Positions 31,516 through 46,600 are shown, numbered from the stretch's first letter. The stretch is DNA of 64,000 nucleotides from Acanthosepion lycidas (GCA_963932145.1 OZ010600.1:47677377-47741376); one strand, 5' to 3'. Numbers and translations: made by a program. The notes: a model not told the origin generated them from the letters alone.

Positions 31516-34500
31516 CTCCAACCCTCAAGGAAGAGTTGATGGAGAAATACAGATTATTTTGAGAAGTCATTTGCCAGATATTAACTCAGTCAAACCAAAC
31601 AAATCCTGACTACTACTGTGATTTTCAAGCCTAAAAGATTTTTTTTTTGGGGGGGGGGACAATTTGATTATATTTTGGAGGGTGACTACAGTAAGTATAG
31701 GCTGAACCCAGAATTTTGAGCTAAAATTCTTACGGCTGACTTTTATGTTGCAATTTACAGTATTTCATTTTTTAACATAAGTGGGCAAGGGATCCAAACT
31801 GCAGGCAATCATGGGTAATGGTATTTTGACAGAAATTAACATTAACTCATCAGTATTATAAATTGATCTATTGATTCACAAGAATCATATTTTGGTGATT
31901 AGCACAAAGTTAATTTCATTATTGACTTTATTACCAAAGATTTTATATAGCTTTATCCTGAACATGACCTAAAAGAAAAAGTTGCAGTATAGTAATGCTA
32001 AAGTAAAAACAAAAAGACAATCCAAAATTCCACAAAACAACATTTATTCAAATAACGACAAACCATACCACTGTGAGCTTTGACCACTGGGCTAGCCCTC
32101 CTCAACATACAGTGATAAACCATTGAAATTGGTAGAGAGAACAGAGTTGTATAGTCATATCTAAATAGGCTGTTACTGCAACAGCTTTTTCATGAATAAA
32201 ACCTGTATTGAAAGAGGGTGGGTAGGAAGGATAGCTAGAAGAGAAAAAGGAATTCAACTCCCAAACTTGGGGAGATGGTTTGTATTATGAAAGAGAATAG
32301 CACTAAGAGGAAAAAGAGAGTAACACTTTTGACTGTTGATATTAAGAAACAGTAGGGGGGGAAAGTGTCACCTGGAATCACTTGTGCTCGTGGGCACAGG
32401 CAGGCAGGTAAGGAAAGAGAAAAGAAAGGGTCAAGATGAAGCAGATTAAGATGCACATGACTTTCTAAGAAAGATTATTCAAACATCAAGATTGGATTAC
32501 TAAAACTAAAAGCAAGTAGTTTTGTAAGAACACATGCTTAAAATAAATGAGATTAGACAAAAGAGAAAAAGGCTTCTAGAAAGGCTGAATAGCAATAATG
32601 TTAAACTTGTGCTTAGAAAAGAAAAATAAATACATTAAAAAGAAAAAAAAAAAAGAAGACAGAAGTGAAGCAATATTTCCCAGGTTGAAGTTTCAGTTTG
32701 TTTTTTTTTTTTCCCTTGAAAAATTAATAGCAAAAGTAAAACAAAGGAAATGGATAAGGAATGTCATTAGTCTCCTCTTACAGTACACTGTATGAACATA
32801 AAGCAGGAAAGGGAGGGTTCCAAGCCATTTCCCAAATATATTCAGTAGTGAAGCTACCCTTCAGTGATACATGCAAAGCCTACTTAGAAAATAGATAAAT
32901 GAAAAAAAAAAAAAAAAAAAAAAAAAATGTAAATGCTTATCTAAGATTTGTTTTTAATATAAACCTGTCAATATCAAAATAGGTTACAAAATAACTAGGT
33001 TTTCATGAAAGCAAGCTCAGATATTAATACATTAAATCATTACAACTCACACAAAGTAAAAGCAAACCAGACTGGTGAAGTGAACCTAAACATTAATTCT
33101 GGCTTTCAATTCCTCATCCATTGTAAGTTAGCAATTAAAGTCAATATGAAAAGAGAAATGAAAAATAGCCCCACCACTGATTAAATGAAAAAAAAAAATA
33201 AAAATAAATAAATGAATTTTTCTCTTACTTTCATAATTTTTTTTTTTTTCCAGGCTAATGTCTTAAATGATAGCAAGATAAATAGCAGGATGGATACAAG
33301 TTATTAAATTTTTGACAAAAAAAAAGAAAAAAAAAAAAAAAAAAAAAGTTTTTTTTTCTTAATCTTTAAAAAAAAGGTTTATAGATACTTGAACAAAATG
33401 ACCAACTGAATTGTTACAATTTGTAATTGGAATGAAGGTCACCTCACCAGTCATATCAATATCATAGAAACATTTTACAATGAACCACATTTTTTTTCAA
33501 TTGCTTTAAACTAAGATTCTTCTTGCAAATCACATACTACTCATTTGTTATCTGAAATCTAAAATGTGATTGAGAAACCCTTGAAAGGGGTACACTACCC
33601 AAACTGCTATTATTGCAGTAGTGGGGGACATTTCATTGTTCTTTGTTGAGAGATAGCATATGTTTTGTTTAATCCAGATCAGCTGAAGAAATACAGAAGA
33701 AGCAAATTATGCATCTGACTTGAATACAAATAGAGAGAGTGATTAAATAAAATCAATGGAGGAAAAAATATGAATAAACATTTTGGGGATTAGCATTCTT
33801 CCCCCCGCCCCCACCCCATATATTTTTCCCCCTCTAACACCTTTTCCCCCAACTAAATTCCAGCTCACCTAGAAAGGTTCTGGTCAATGTTTTTTTTTGT
33901 TTATTTTATTTTTTTTTATTTTTTTTTGGATACAGTATTGTTTCCAAATAAATGTCAGATATCATAGGCTAATTTTTAACATCACTAACTTGTACAATAA
34001 AATATAATAAAAGGTTAACTTTTTTTCAAAAGAGCAGAACATTGAGTATAATAAAATCTGAAAAATAGACAACTAGATTACTAGTTGCATATGTCACCAT
34101 AGTGAATGGGACATTCAATAGATCCAAACAAGTTCAGTATTTTTATCATCATTTTTTTGCTTTGAAAAATATTTTCCCCAAAATTTATTTGAAACCTATG
34201 CTTCAGTCAAAGTATACTGATAACTCCATTACATGGAGAAAATAAAAATCATAGCTTTCATAATTTTAGTAATAAAAATGAAGGGAAGTTGTAAAGACAA
34301 ATCAGTGTCTATTCATAGATTAAAAGTCCAATATCATGAAACAAAATAGAAAGAATGCTGCTATAGCACTAATCTAAAATAATGTGTTCTTATGACACTT
34401 TAGAGTCTAGTCAGGTTTTTATATTAAGTGGAACCAAATTAAGTCACCAGTTGATGTTGGAACGAATTTTGGTAATGTTTGATTAACAAACTGATTTTCA

Positions 34501-37345
34501 TGAGTGAATATATCTTTAAACTGATATTTTCTGTAGCTGTGAAATATTTAGGATTTATTTCAATTCATATGAAAAAGGATATAGTGTATACCTTTGCTTA
34601 AATGGTGTCTACAAACAGCAGCTAGCTGGCAGTTTTAACTGCTAAAATTCAAGCCATGTTTTTTTTGTTTTTTTTTTCTTCAATAAATGTAAGGAAAGCA
34701 AAAGGTTAAAAAGAAAACAAGTTTGGCATAAATCAATTTATCGGAACATTCCTAAAAGATTGGGTCTGTTCTTTTTTCTGCCATCTGGAAAGAGAAGGGA
34801 GAGGAAGACTGAACTGAAATAATTCTAATATGGAAAACATCACAGCCACTGTTTTTACAATGGATGTAGATCATGAGCCACAACCATTAATTTCTTTTAA
34901 TTTTCAAATGATGAAAATGTTTTTTTTTTTTTTTTTTTTTTTTTCTTTCTTTGTCTACATAATGTCATCAGCATTATTCATTTTACTCAAATTATACAGG
35001 CTTTGTTAGGTTGTCTAGTCTGTGAAACGGGTGCATCAACAAAATACAAAAATGTGGGGAGCATAAGCAAAGCAAGGAGACATGTTGCCTGCTCTTTTAG
35101 ATACCCACAGACAGAATCATGGTAAAAGACCATTTGGAAATTAGTAGTTCCTCCCTACCAAGTAGTGCTAACGAGACTTGACAAATAAAGTTAATTGAAA
35201 TGTCATTAGCCAGTAAGAATTTTTTAAAAATAATTTTATGCACTCAGGAGAAAATATATAAAGGGGAAGAAGAAAAAAAAAAAAAGAAAAAAAAAAAAGA
35301 TCTATACATATTAATGTTAGATAAAAAAAAAAAAAAAAAAAAATCTATGTAAAATTCAAAGACTGAAAAATCCAGACATTAAAGTCAAATAAAAATTAAG
35401 ATGGTAAGCATTGGATCGACATTCTATCCAACAGTATAGCATGTTTAGTGTAACTCCAGGTTCTGAAATAGCAATTAAGAATTGGTGCAGCAGCAGTTGA
35501 CTAACAATGAGGAAGTGGCAATGTTAGGAAATTATTTGAATTCTGTATCCATAAACCAGGCCCACACTTAGCACAAGCACCATTTAATTTTCCACCAACA
35601 ATAGATAGGGAAAGTAATTTCAGTTTAGGCAATTAAAAATCATTTGCTTATTGGAATAATAATAAAAAAAAAAAGAAAAGAAAAAGAAAAAAAGTGATTA
35701 AGTTTGAATGCAAAAGAAAGAGCAGATTCTTGGCCAATATGTCCACGATGTAATTAAATGTTGATAAGAGGAGTGCAGAAAAGTAAATTCCATACTGCAA
35801 ATAAGTAGGGCAGGGAAGCATTTTGTTAGTAGTAACTTCAAGTGACAGAAAGTTGTTTATTTCAAGAGGCAGTATACTTATTTCACGTAAACTGTTGACT
35901 GTCCTCGCAGCGAAAGCTCGCAGTGATAGCCAAGTCTCATTATCACCACTCGATCATGGCTGCTGTTGTCGTAGTCATAATAGTAGTAGCACAGCCCATC
36001 TTGCACGTCGTAGCTGCTGGTAAAGTAATCATCCATACTATTGTAAAATAACCTTTGCCAGCACAAAAACAACTGCCGTCATTGTACAAAAACAAATATG
36101 AAATGTACAAAAATAATACATTTCTCTGTATAAAATGCAGTCAAAAATAAATCAACTTCAGCCGTACTTACATAGGCTCAATTCCCTGCACATCTAGATT
36201 CCTGCTACAGCAATAATAAGCAATGAGATATGGGGGGGGGATATTAAAGTAACAACAACGGGGCGCATGCCAAGAGTTTCCCAAAAATTTGTAGCAATAA
36301 GCTAACATTAGACCATTATTTTGCTTGAGATGGACTTTGAAAATAAAAGAGATTTGGTCAATGAAGAAAGCAAAACATGGCATTGTTAGCTAATTGTTTT
36401 GTGTCAACATGGCATTAAAATTGCTAATGAAATTCAAAAGGATAACCGGGGGGGGGGTTTAAGTGCACTAAAACTACATTATAAAAGTTATTAAGGAACA
36501 GGCTTACAAATTAAGGGGGAAAAAAAAAAAACAAAAAAAACAAAAAAAAAAACTATTTTACTAATTTCAAGCTGGAAATATTGAAATTTTGGAGACTCCA
36601 TTATGCAAATTTGAAATAAATGAATTTATTTTAGAGAGACATGATTGGATTTTGTATGAGGATGAAAATGATAGTCGAGGGCCAGTAGATGAATTTTAAT
36701 GATTTTACTTCAGATGAAGTTTGAGTTTGTCAATATTGAAAATACATAAATGGAAAGGTGCAAGCAGAAATAGGATGGATATTAGGAAGAATTATCACTA
36801 AATATTTGATAAACAGGTAAACATTTTTCATTTAAAATTATTCATTGTAACTTAAGGAAAAGAGCTTTAAAAATCTTTGGAGTATTCATTGATAAAATGT
36901 TGGTTCGTAAATTTACAAAGTTAGGTTAACAATTTTAAGAAAGCATTTTGGATTTCAATTAATTCTACAGTACTGTATGCAAATAGCTATACAAGTCAGA
37001 AATTGTCTTTAGCTGGACTGTCATCAAAATTTCAAAACTTTGATTTCTAAGAAACTGATGATAAAAAGAATATTACACTTAGTCTATTTTGAAAAAAACA
37101 ACAAAAAAAACCTTAAACAAAGATTTTTTTCCTAAAGAATAAAATTTAATTGGGCCTTGTTTTTTTAAATAATGTAATTGAAATCTAAAAGATTATGCAA
37201 ACATGTCAAGTGAGAAGGGATGATAAAAGTCTCCAAGATTTCAGAGAATTGCAGAGAGTAACAGGCAACTGGGATGGTAAGGAAAGTGAATTCAAATGTT
37301 ATTGCTGTAGCAGGAATAGTGGTATAACATGCACAAAGATGAAAT
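31516..37345. other. Convergent intergenic interval, probably with FAM120A 3' UTR
   Basis: This interval lies between the two stop codons. It has many A runs on the + strand (32902-32927, 33319-33347, 34920-34944 as T, 35272-35342) and G or C runs at 31648-31659 and 36231-36240. A candidate - strand AATAAA lies at 32043-32048 with a T/G-rich stretch beyond it, which could end FAM120A mRNA after a 3' UTR of about 5.3 kb. Closer signals may be used instead. No other gene is evident. Confidence 0.5.
35878..36072 (-). other. Small ORF in putative FAM120A 3' UTR
   Basis: This 64-codon open frame has a tyrosine/aspartate-rich stretch (DDYFTSSYDVQDGLCYYYYD) in a locally GC-richer block. It has no recognised homologue and no splice context. 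It is most likely a chance ORF or conserved UTR. Confidence 0.2.
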
Positions 37346-37613
37346 TTAAGCCTTTGCCATGACAATATTTTCTGTTGAAGGGCTACTGTTTGTTTGTTCC
37401 TTTTTTGTAGCTGTTGTGGAGTCATGGCTGCTGCTGCTGCTATTGTGATTGGTGGTTGTTGTGTTGTTATTACTTGCACCACCTTTTTTATCTTTCTGGC
37501 TTATTGCACTGTTTGAATTCACTTTCTCATCATCAGCATTGGTGTATTTTCCATGTTTGTCATTGTCTGAGCCAGATAAAAATTGATTCACAGATACAAC
37601 CGCGGATCCAGAT
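37346..37613 (-). CDS. FAM120A: FAM120A-like terminal exon
   Basis: The acceptor CCTCTCAG precedes ESGSAVVSVNQFL. A Ser/Asn/Thr/His-rich low-complexity tail (NNNTTTTNHNSSSSSHDSTT) ends at the stop 37346-37348. The tail has no clear counterpart in the vertebrate protein. Confidence 0.85.
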
Positions 37614-37942
37614 CTGAGAGGAGAAAGAAAAAGATATACAATAGTGCTAATAAAAAACAAAAAAAACTGACATAGAACTAATTCAGAATAATAAAGTTAT
37701 AGAAATATCTTATAGATTTCAAGTCAACCAAATTTTAAAAAATGATTTTGATTGTGCTAAAAATTTGTAGTTTCAAAAGATAACTTATTCATTTCAGTCA
37801 TTACAGAAAGTGTCATTTATTGCATCTATTTCACTGTTTGCTTTAATCATGTCCAGTTGTGAACAAAGGCTTCAAAAGTAAAAATTGTTCTAAAATTTTT
37901 TAAATAATTTAGTGCATCTTTTAAAGATATAAATTGAGGTGG

Positions 37943-37976
<34 letters not shown>

Positions 37977-38901
37977 ATAGCTTACTCTCCAGTTATTTCT
38001 ACTGTGCAACCTCTTCCACGGCCAATTGCAACTGCTCCTGTGCCCTTGACATTTCGAGGTTTATTTCCTGGCTTTGGACGGGCTCTTAGTGTACGTCTAG
38101 TGGTTGGCCGGAATCCTCGGCCTCTTGGAAAACGAGGATCATGCTGCAAAAATTAAAATATCTAAATAAATAATATGATGCTAATGGAAGAAGTCTACTG
38201 GCTTCTTTAATTCCTAGAAGAAAAAAAAAAAAAAATCCTTATTCTTGTTATTCGTGAAGGTTAAAAAGTTTTTAATAGTAAATTTTATATATCAAAGACA
38301 TCCTCCATGTACGCGCACAAACACACATATATCTATCAATTTGTGTCAATAATGAAATTAATTTCTGGTGTATTGCATTTTTATGAAAGAAATAGCAAAA
38401 ATGTCTAATTTTCTCCAAATAATTTGGTAAATTTGGCAAAATTTAAAACCAAAATTTGATGAAAATATTTTCTGAAAAGTTAAATTCTGTTTAATATTGT
38501 GCCAAAAATGTAATTAAGGCAACAAGAAAAAAAAAATCATTCTTACTCCTGTTCTTATTCCTCTGCCCATGCCATAAAGCGTTGTGGATGGTTTGCCCCT
38601 GAGAGCTCTGTTTGAAACTACCCCACGTTGAACCCTGAAACAAACAAATATTTAATTGCTATAAAGAAGTAAAGATTATTTCGATGAGGAGTCAATACAG
38701 AATTAAGGAGTAAATTTTTTTTCAAGATGCAAAGAATATTGTTACCTTTTTCCTGGTCCACCAACTGACATAACCTGTGGAGCCATATTGGAGGCCCGAC
38801 CTCGAGCTGCTCCATGAAGATTTGGTCCCCAGCTCCCAACTACAACACCTGCAATCTCTAACTGTCCTCCTCTAGCATCTACTGGTGAGCGCCCTGCAAG
38901 C

Positions 38902-38939
<38 letters not shown>

Positions 38940-39134
38940 AAAAAGAAAGTTAAATGCCAAAAATTGTTATGACCAATGGAGTGATTTATCTTAAAAAACA
39001 TCCAGATATGTCATGTTTAATCCCATCCTATGCTATGCTGTATTAGCCAGCAATCCTCTCACCTTTATAGTTTCATAAGGTTGCAATAAATGTAGGAAAA
39101 ACTTCCAGTAACATTGAATATACTCTCCCACAAC

Positions 39135-39165
<31 letters not shown>

Positions 39166-40770
39166 TGTTCTTCATGAACATTGATATCTGAGCCTTTCAG
39201 AAACATGTTAGATATAGAGTATAATTTCCACCCTTAAAATACTTTACCTTGCCTCATATTCAGGATATATGGATAGTGTAATGGATACTGGTGCAATCTG
39301 AAGTCACAGGCTATGTTATGTTTGTTTTCCTATTAATGCCTTTGAGAAAGGCATGAATATCTCTCCTAACTCAGTGAAGCGTCAAAAACAGAGTTCTCTA
39401 GCCTTGGGTGGTGACCCGTTCAAGAGAAGGAAAGCTCTAAATTTAAACTATAGAGAAAGCAACAAGAAAAATACTATCTTTCCCAGGGATGGATAGTATA
39501 AAAATTTTAAAAAAGTTGTTTTTTACTTACCAAGAATGCCTCTTCCTCTGCCTTTATTTTGATTTTGTCCACTAGCCGGAACATTTGAAGGAACAGGAGA
39601 GGCACCTGGTGGTCGATGTCCATAATTCACATTTTGGTAGGGAGGAAATGAATAATTAGCATAATGGCCAGCAGCTGAAAGTGGAGGTTTGGCAAATTCC
39701 ACTTTTAAACCTTCCATGATTGCTTGTCGCATTCGTTCAACCTTAAGGACTTGGTCAACCTGTACAGTACATCAAGATACATAAATTGCCAAAGTCTTTC
39801 AATAGACATGCTAAATATGTATTCATAATTTTAAGTAGATTATATAAACCATTAAAACATTTTTTCCATACTGTCTCAAAATATAGTAAATTTAGTTGTA
39901 CTTTTCAATTTCAGAGATTAATTGAATTCTTTTATAAATAATACTTACCTGTCCATCACACATATCTATTAAAGGAGTGTTATTGTTTGCTTTCAAGAGC
40001 TTGAAGTGAAACAACTTGCCATCAAAGTAAAGCCATGGACAGCACATGGTCCATGGAATTGGGGCTCCACAAATGTCATTGGCAAAGATAGCAGTTTCAA
40101 TTCCAGCCATGAACAATGATGCAAGATGTACCCCACGATTACTGATAGAAGGAAGCTGAAAAAAAAAAAAAAGAAAAGTTTTTTTAGAAGATAAAATAGA
40201 ATATAGTAGTTTTTTTCCAAGTATTTTATAGTTTCATTCCTACTAGTTCAACTTGATATATTTTGAAAAAGAATTCTGAGGTCAAAATAAATGAAAGATT
40301 CTAAATGTACATTAACTGCAAAAATAGTTATATTCATAAAATATTGAAGATATACAAATACTTGAGCCTTAGAAACAGCTAAAGAAAGTTTGTGCCTGGC
40401 ATTTGAGCAGAATGTAGACCAGTGTACAAGGCAGGGAAATCATTCAAATGAGGTGTTAAGATGGTTTTATATTAAGCTAAATATGAATGTTGTCTTCTAT
40501 AAAAGCAATTCTATATGACTGATTAGTTTTACTGATTATGAAAGGGATAAATTAATGTATTTAGTTTTATCTCAAATTAGTTAGGAAAAGTGATTCTGTA
40601 TAGGGACAGAAAATAGTAGTTGAGTCAATGAAGTCATTATAAAAAGAAAATACTTGCACAAGTGTGTTAAAATGATACTTGCTCTGTACTCAAATGACAA
40701 CAACAGCAGGGAAACATTGTACACAACATAACTGAACACCATCTTAGTAAGCAATAACTTTACCTGTTTC

Positions 40771-40821
<51 letters not shown>

Positions 40822-41915
40822 TCCTTTTGATTTTTAGATTTCTCTGTTCTATTATTTGTGACTAACACTGTCAATGCATGAAGTATGTTCACAATAGGCC
40901 AACTTTACTCTTCTCTTCATTATTGCTTCATGTTATATAAAAAGCATGATATAGGTACAAATTGATATAGCCGAGTTAAAATTATCAAGATAACTTAGCA
41001 GAAATTAAATGCATTTAATATAATTTTCCCCAACTTCTACCAATGTCTTTAAACACTATTAATGTAATTTCTGATGTAATATTTGTAATGGGTTAGAAAA
41101 ACGTTTGTAGTGTTCCCCCACTCATGTTATTTGAACGAATCATTTTATTTTACATGTGACTGAAATTTATGACATATATACATATTTTGAAGATGGCATT
41201 TCAAGATCTTTCTATACGATTCATGTGAGGATTGTGAATTTTAAATGTTTTTACATTTACATTTAGTGAAAATAATTAAATTTCATTATTTTGTCCACTT
41301 ATTTCTCAAAAAGAAAAAAATTCTGTACAAACAAAAGAGATAGTGACATAGCAGAGAGGACTATTTGCTAGATTCAGGAGTAACAATTTTGATCTGGGAG
41401 ATTAAGAATGTTTCAGCAGGCTAACATTGATGATGACCAAATCAAAATGCTAATTAAATATAATCCAAGTTACACAACATGGGACATTGCAGAGATACTC
41501 CACATCTCATGTGTGCACTGTAATGCATTTACGTGAAAACTTATGTCGCTGTGTGCACTCATGATTTAATGTACTGCAATTTTATGTTCAAATGCAACAA
41601 CAAAAGCGATCTAGTTTTGTAAGGAATGATCACAGACAGAAAAAGAAAAAAGGGGATTGTTCACAACAATGTGTGGTGCAAATTTAAGCAAACTCATTAT
41701 CAGTATGATAATATCAATTGACTTCTTCCCACATCAGTTTCTTTAGAGTATTTGATTAATCATAAGATAACTTCACCAATACAGTATTCAGATTGAAGAT
41801 AGTTTAAAAGAAGTGTTTTGCTAGCTCTAAAACACTGAGCCCACATTACTTGAGATATGGGATGGGGGTGCAGGGGAATACAGTAATTTTATTACTAAAA
41901 ATATTTATGATGAAA

Positions 41916-41952
<37 letters not shown>

Positions 41953-42180
41953 TGTGAATTTTTTAAAAAGATTCCTTTAATTACAAAAATTTTAAAATAT
42001 TTTCCAATTGCACAATATTTTATACACAGCTGAAAAGAGAGCAATATACAATAAAAAAAATTGCCTCTAGACCAAATGCCAAATTTTAGATGTTTCTTCT
42101 GATGTAATATAAAAAATTCTGAAATGAAAATCTCTACAGACTGACAAAATTTTATCCTTTTTTAAATAACCTAGAAAAAA

Positions 42181-42212
<32 letters not shown>

Positions 42213-45200
42213 AAGAAAAAAGTTGAAAGTATGAAAACAGGTGTAACCTTATCTAGTAAACCAAATGTATTTGTAGATATCTTTTGCTGATATAGCATGT
42301 AATATTTTTCAGTGTAAGGGAGACAACTCGTTATCACCCTTACCCTAGCAACAATTACTATTTTCATTGATACTGACAAAAAAAAAAAAAAAAAAAAGGC
42401 GGGGGGGAACCTGTTGTGATTTTTTGATTGTAAAAGGAAAATAAAGCATTTACCTTTAGATCTTGCATAATCTGAATGTCATGAAGAAGAGGCGACACTG
42501 CCATCGCTAAGAATGCATCTAATTCTTGCCTTTGTAGAATTCTGCTAGTTTGTAAAATGTACCTATAAAGATGAGAAATATATGAAGATTAAATTATAAA
42601 TTCTAACATCCTATTAAATTGTGTTATGGTTAATGAAAAAGGACAGTAAACCAATTATCTCTCCTGCTAAGAAGGAGACATATTTGTGGAGGCAGATACA
42701 AAGAAAAAAGCCAATGCATACCTGTGAACACAGCACATTAGGAGGAGGTGTTGTGGAACATAGCTTGTGTTTAACATGAGAGGGGTATCACTTTTCAGAC
42801 AGGTCAGGAATGCCCTCAGGCGCCGATTTTTGTCATCAGCTTGTTGTCCTAACCAAAGACGCTCAATGCTTGGAGTTTTCCAGTCAACTGGACGTGCCAT
42901 CACTATGTCACAGTGTGTTCCAGATGTGCCTTTACGAATCACCCATTCTTTTACACCAACTTCAAAAGATTTGTCACCTAAGAAAACAAAAAACAAAAAT
43001 CTGAAATGATGCTTGAAAATAGAAGAAACATTGAATGTTGATTAGAAGAAAGTATAAACCCTGAAATATGCAATTTGCATATTTTCTCCAATATTTTACC
43101 AATCTCAAATTATTGAACCATTTAAATAGAAGTTTTTTAAAATTTAAATAGTTTAGAGCAAGCCTAAACAATAAGTGGGGAAAAACCATATTGCTCACAG
43201 ATAATTCGCCCTGGGCTTCAAGTGTAAATTTTTTAGAGGAAATTACCAACTGAAAAGTGGTACAATTATACTAATGCATCCCAAACATACGACTTAAAAC
43301 AAACAAAGATTGCACAGATTTTTTTTTGTAAATGTTAAGCATGTATTGACAGTGTCTTTTTCATTTCATTTTCGAAAGGATTAGATTTAGTTTTCAATAC
43401 TTTGCTAAGCATTTCCTTGGTTATGTGAAGATTTTTTTTTTTTAGGTATTCCCCACAATATTTAAAAAAAAAAATTATTAGAATAAATAGAGCTGCATAG
43501 AAAAAGATGACTGCCTTTTCAGTCTTTCTTTTTCTACAGAGAATTAAAGGGATTACTTAGATACAAAGAGTGAAATATTGGTTGAATAAAGTTGTGCTTC
43601 CACGAAACTGATCAGTTGCCAAATTTATTCTAATCAACATAAAAAATATGCTATTTTCAAAAAGCTTTGTGGGTCACAATGACTCATCTCGTGGCTGCAT
43701 TTTGTGCAGACCCGAGTTAAAGTAAAGTATTAAAATTGAAATTCAATAGAATCAAATCTCACCTTTATCTTTGTTCTGATTTTCATGAATAATTTTCAGT
43801 TTGTTCAAATTGAAAAGTACAGAGTAAAGAGTCTGCCTAACAGGTCGGTAAAGTTCAATATAAGAGGGTAAATCTCTGGTGACATCATCTTCAAGACAGA
43901 TTTCTAATTTGACTTCACCCTGAAAAGTAATCACATGGAAAATGTAAACAGACAATTGTTACTAAAACAATAAAAAATTTCAACACTATTTCTTTCTTAT
44001 ATAAATAATCACTAATGCTGTGTAGAGTAAGGCACTTTGACATTACATGTAGGAATGAATGGGTAATGTAAGGGTATGTCTTTTCCAGAGGATAACCAGA
44101 ACCACTTATCTTTCTTTTACCTGTATTCAGGGTTGGATTATCCTTTAGGCTAGGGTCCCTCAAGTTTTTATAAAGCAATGATTTTATTTTAGATATAATT
44201 TCTAGTTTCATAAACTGAAATGATATCAATATGACAAACTCACTTGTTTTGACTGTTTTATTGTTATAATGCTGGTTACAAATTTTTTTTTTTTTTTAGT
44301 ACAGTTGTGTTGAAATATACTAATTTGGTTTGCAATAAATAGTAAAATAGTGGTATTTCTTAAATATTTTTATTGATAGTTATTCTACTTTATTTAAATA
44401 ATTTGCAATAAGTTTACTTTAAGCTATGTAAATGTCACTAAAATATATCACGAATAAAAAAAATATTTAAAAGGATTTGGGAAAGTCATAGGGTAATTCC
44501 GTCCGAGTGTACCCCCCCCCCCCCAAAAAAAAAACATTTTCATTAACCCTGCTTGTATACCATTCAGGTCCAGTGTCAGCCATAATCTCAGTACTGTAGT
44601 TTGACCTGTGTCACTTTGGGTGTTCTTTGTTTCCTAGAATGATGACATCCTTCTGTTACTATTTTTTTGATCCATTCGTGTACATAATTACTTTATTATT
44701 ATTTGGAAATGTTCTTGAAAGGATTTGTTTTAATTTGTTCCACCAGATCAAATAAAATATGGGATTGCTTTACCAACCAGGGCGAGGTTTTAGAAATGGT
44801 GTATTTATGCAACACTCATTTTGGTTTGTTCTATTCAAGATATTTTTAAGGTTGAATCGCTCAATAGCCTTCTGCTCTTTATCAAATATGGAGATATATT
44901 GAACTTGAAAAACAGTTGTAGAGGGGACGGTGTGATGTAATACTGGAATGATAATTTGCCCACCTAAGATCTAAGTGGAGAGATTTATTGTCATCAAATG
45001 TAACTGTGCATTGGAGAAAGCTCTTAGACAGATTCTAAGTCCCTGGTGTATTGGATAAGTTGTAGAGTTGTAGATAGTGCACCCATAGTCCAAGATTAAT
45101 ACTGAATGATTTGTTCTTCCTTCTCAATCCATCCCTAATACAACTTTTAAGAGGTCTGAGGCTTGTTGGCACTTTTGTTGCAAATAACTGATATAGGCTT

Positions 45201-46561
45201 TGAACTTTATTTTATCAAATATTATCCTTAGGTATTTTGCCTATTGAAGAACTGGGATATTGTAATTATTTAAGTTGAGGGTCAAGTTAGCATTTATTGC
45301 AGAAATGCATACAAGTAATATATAACACACACACACCCATATTGTGATGTGTATAAGGATCCCTTGATTAAATATTTGATATTTTTTTACAAGGTTTCAA
45401 TTTATTTCTCTCTAAAAACCAAACTAGATAGGAATCAATCACCCTTTCCATAGTTTTGCATAGTTAGAGCTATATTTCTCAATCATTGTGGGTAATTTAT
45501 GAACAATTTTATTCTTAGGACAATTATGAGCTGATAAAACCTTATGATCTCATAAAGTTAGATACTAAATCTCAATCATAAGATCTGAAATTGAGGAAAA
45601 TATTATATAGTCTTTTTTAAAATATAAAAAAGCCTTCAGTCTCTATACTGAAATATCTAATACCTTTTAAGTAAATAGTTACTGAATTATTTCCTAGTTT
45701 CCTCACATTTTCAATATTGGAAAGGGCAATTTCAAAAACAAGAGTGTATATATGCACATACAAAGAATGAATTATTTATTCCACATGAAATACAATCTTC
45801 TATTAAAATTTAAAGCGCACCCCCAGTATTTTAGTTATTCTACGAGTGAACCTGGAAATAAAAAAAGGTTGAGAAACACTGGGATAGAGAGACTGAGCTG
45901 GAGTTGGTTGGATTTGTGGTATTTTTACCAGATTTAGGAATTGGAATAATTGTAGCTAAGCAGATTTCCAAATGTTATAAAAAAAAAAAAATACACAGCA
46001 ATACTAGAAGAGAACTCTCATGAATTGATAGATTTTACCAGTACTATTATGACTTATTTATAGTTGTCCAGTGTATGTTTTCTTTTTGGGGATGCTATAG
46101 TTGCCATCATCTGATATGAAATTAAGTTTCTGATCTTCTATTTCGTTAAAAAAAAAAAGAAAAAAAAAGGGGGGGGGTGAGTAACTATTGCCTAAGGAAT
46201 AGTGACTATTACTGCTGCTGATGCAAGATACTCCGTCAAGATGAATAGAGCTCTCCGTTTACTGGCATGTTTGTCTAAAAATAAATATGCCTAAATTCAC
46301 CTTCACCCCTGCCATGTGCCATTAGCACACAGCAAGGATGAAGGCTTAGAGGTAAAATCTCCAACTAATACCAAATCAGTTGGGTTTCGATACTGGCTTG
46401 AGATAATCGGATGTCTAGCAACACTGAGGAGCTGTGAAACAGCGAAGCAGTGTCTGTGGATGACAATATATATTGTGACTGGAAGGGATAATTCCGAGGA
46501 GGATATAAATCCAGGGAGAGCTCAATGTAGACTTCAGAGCATTATAATGATAAGGCAGTCT

Positions 46562-46600
<39 letters not shown>

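Noticed and set aside
36168..36383. 71-codon - strand frame in the convergent interval
   Set aside because: Hydrophobic, low-complexity translation across a G run, with no splice or homology support.
42767..43009. + strand frames over FAM120A exon 9
   Set aside because: Antisense shadows of a strongly conserved exon with correct splice sites on the - strand.
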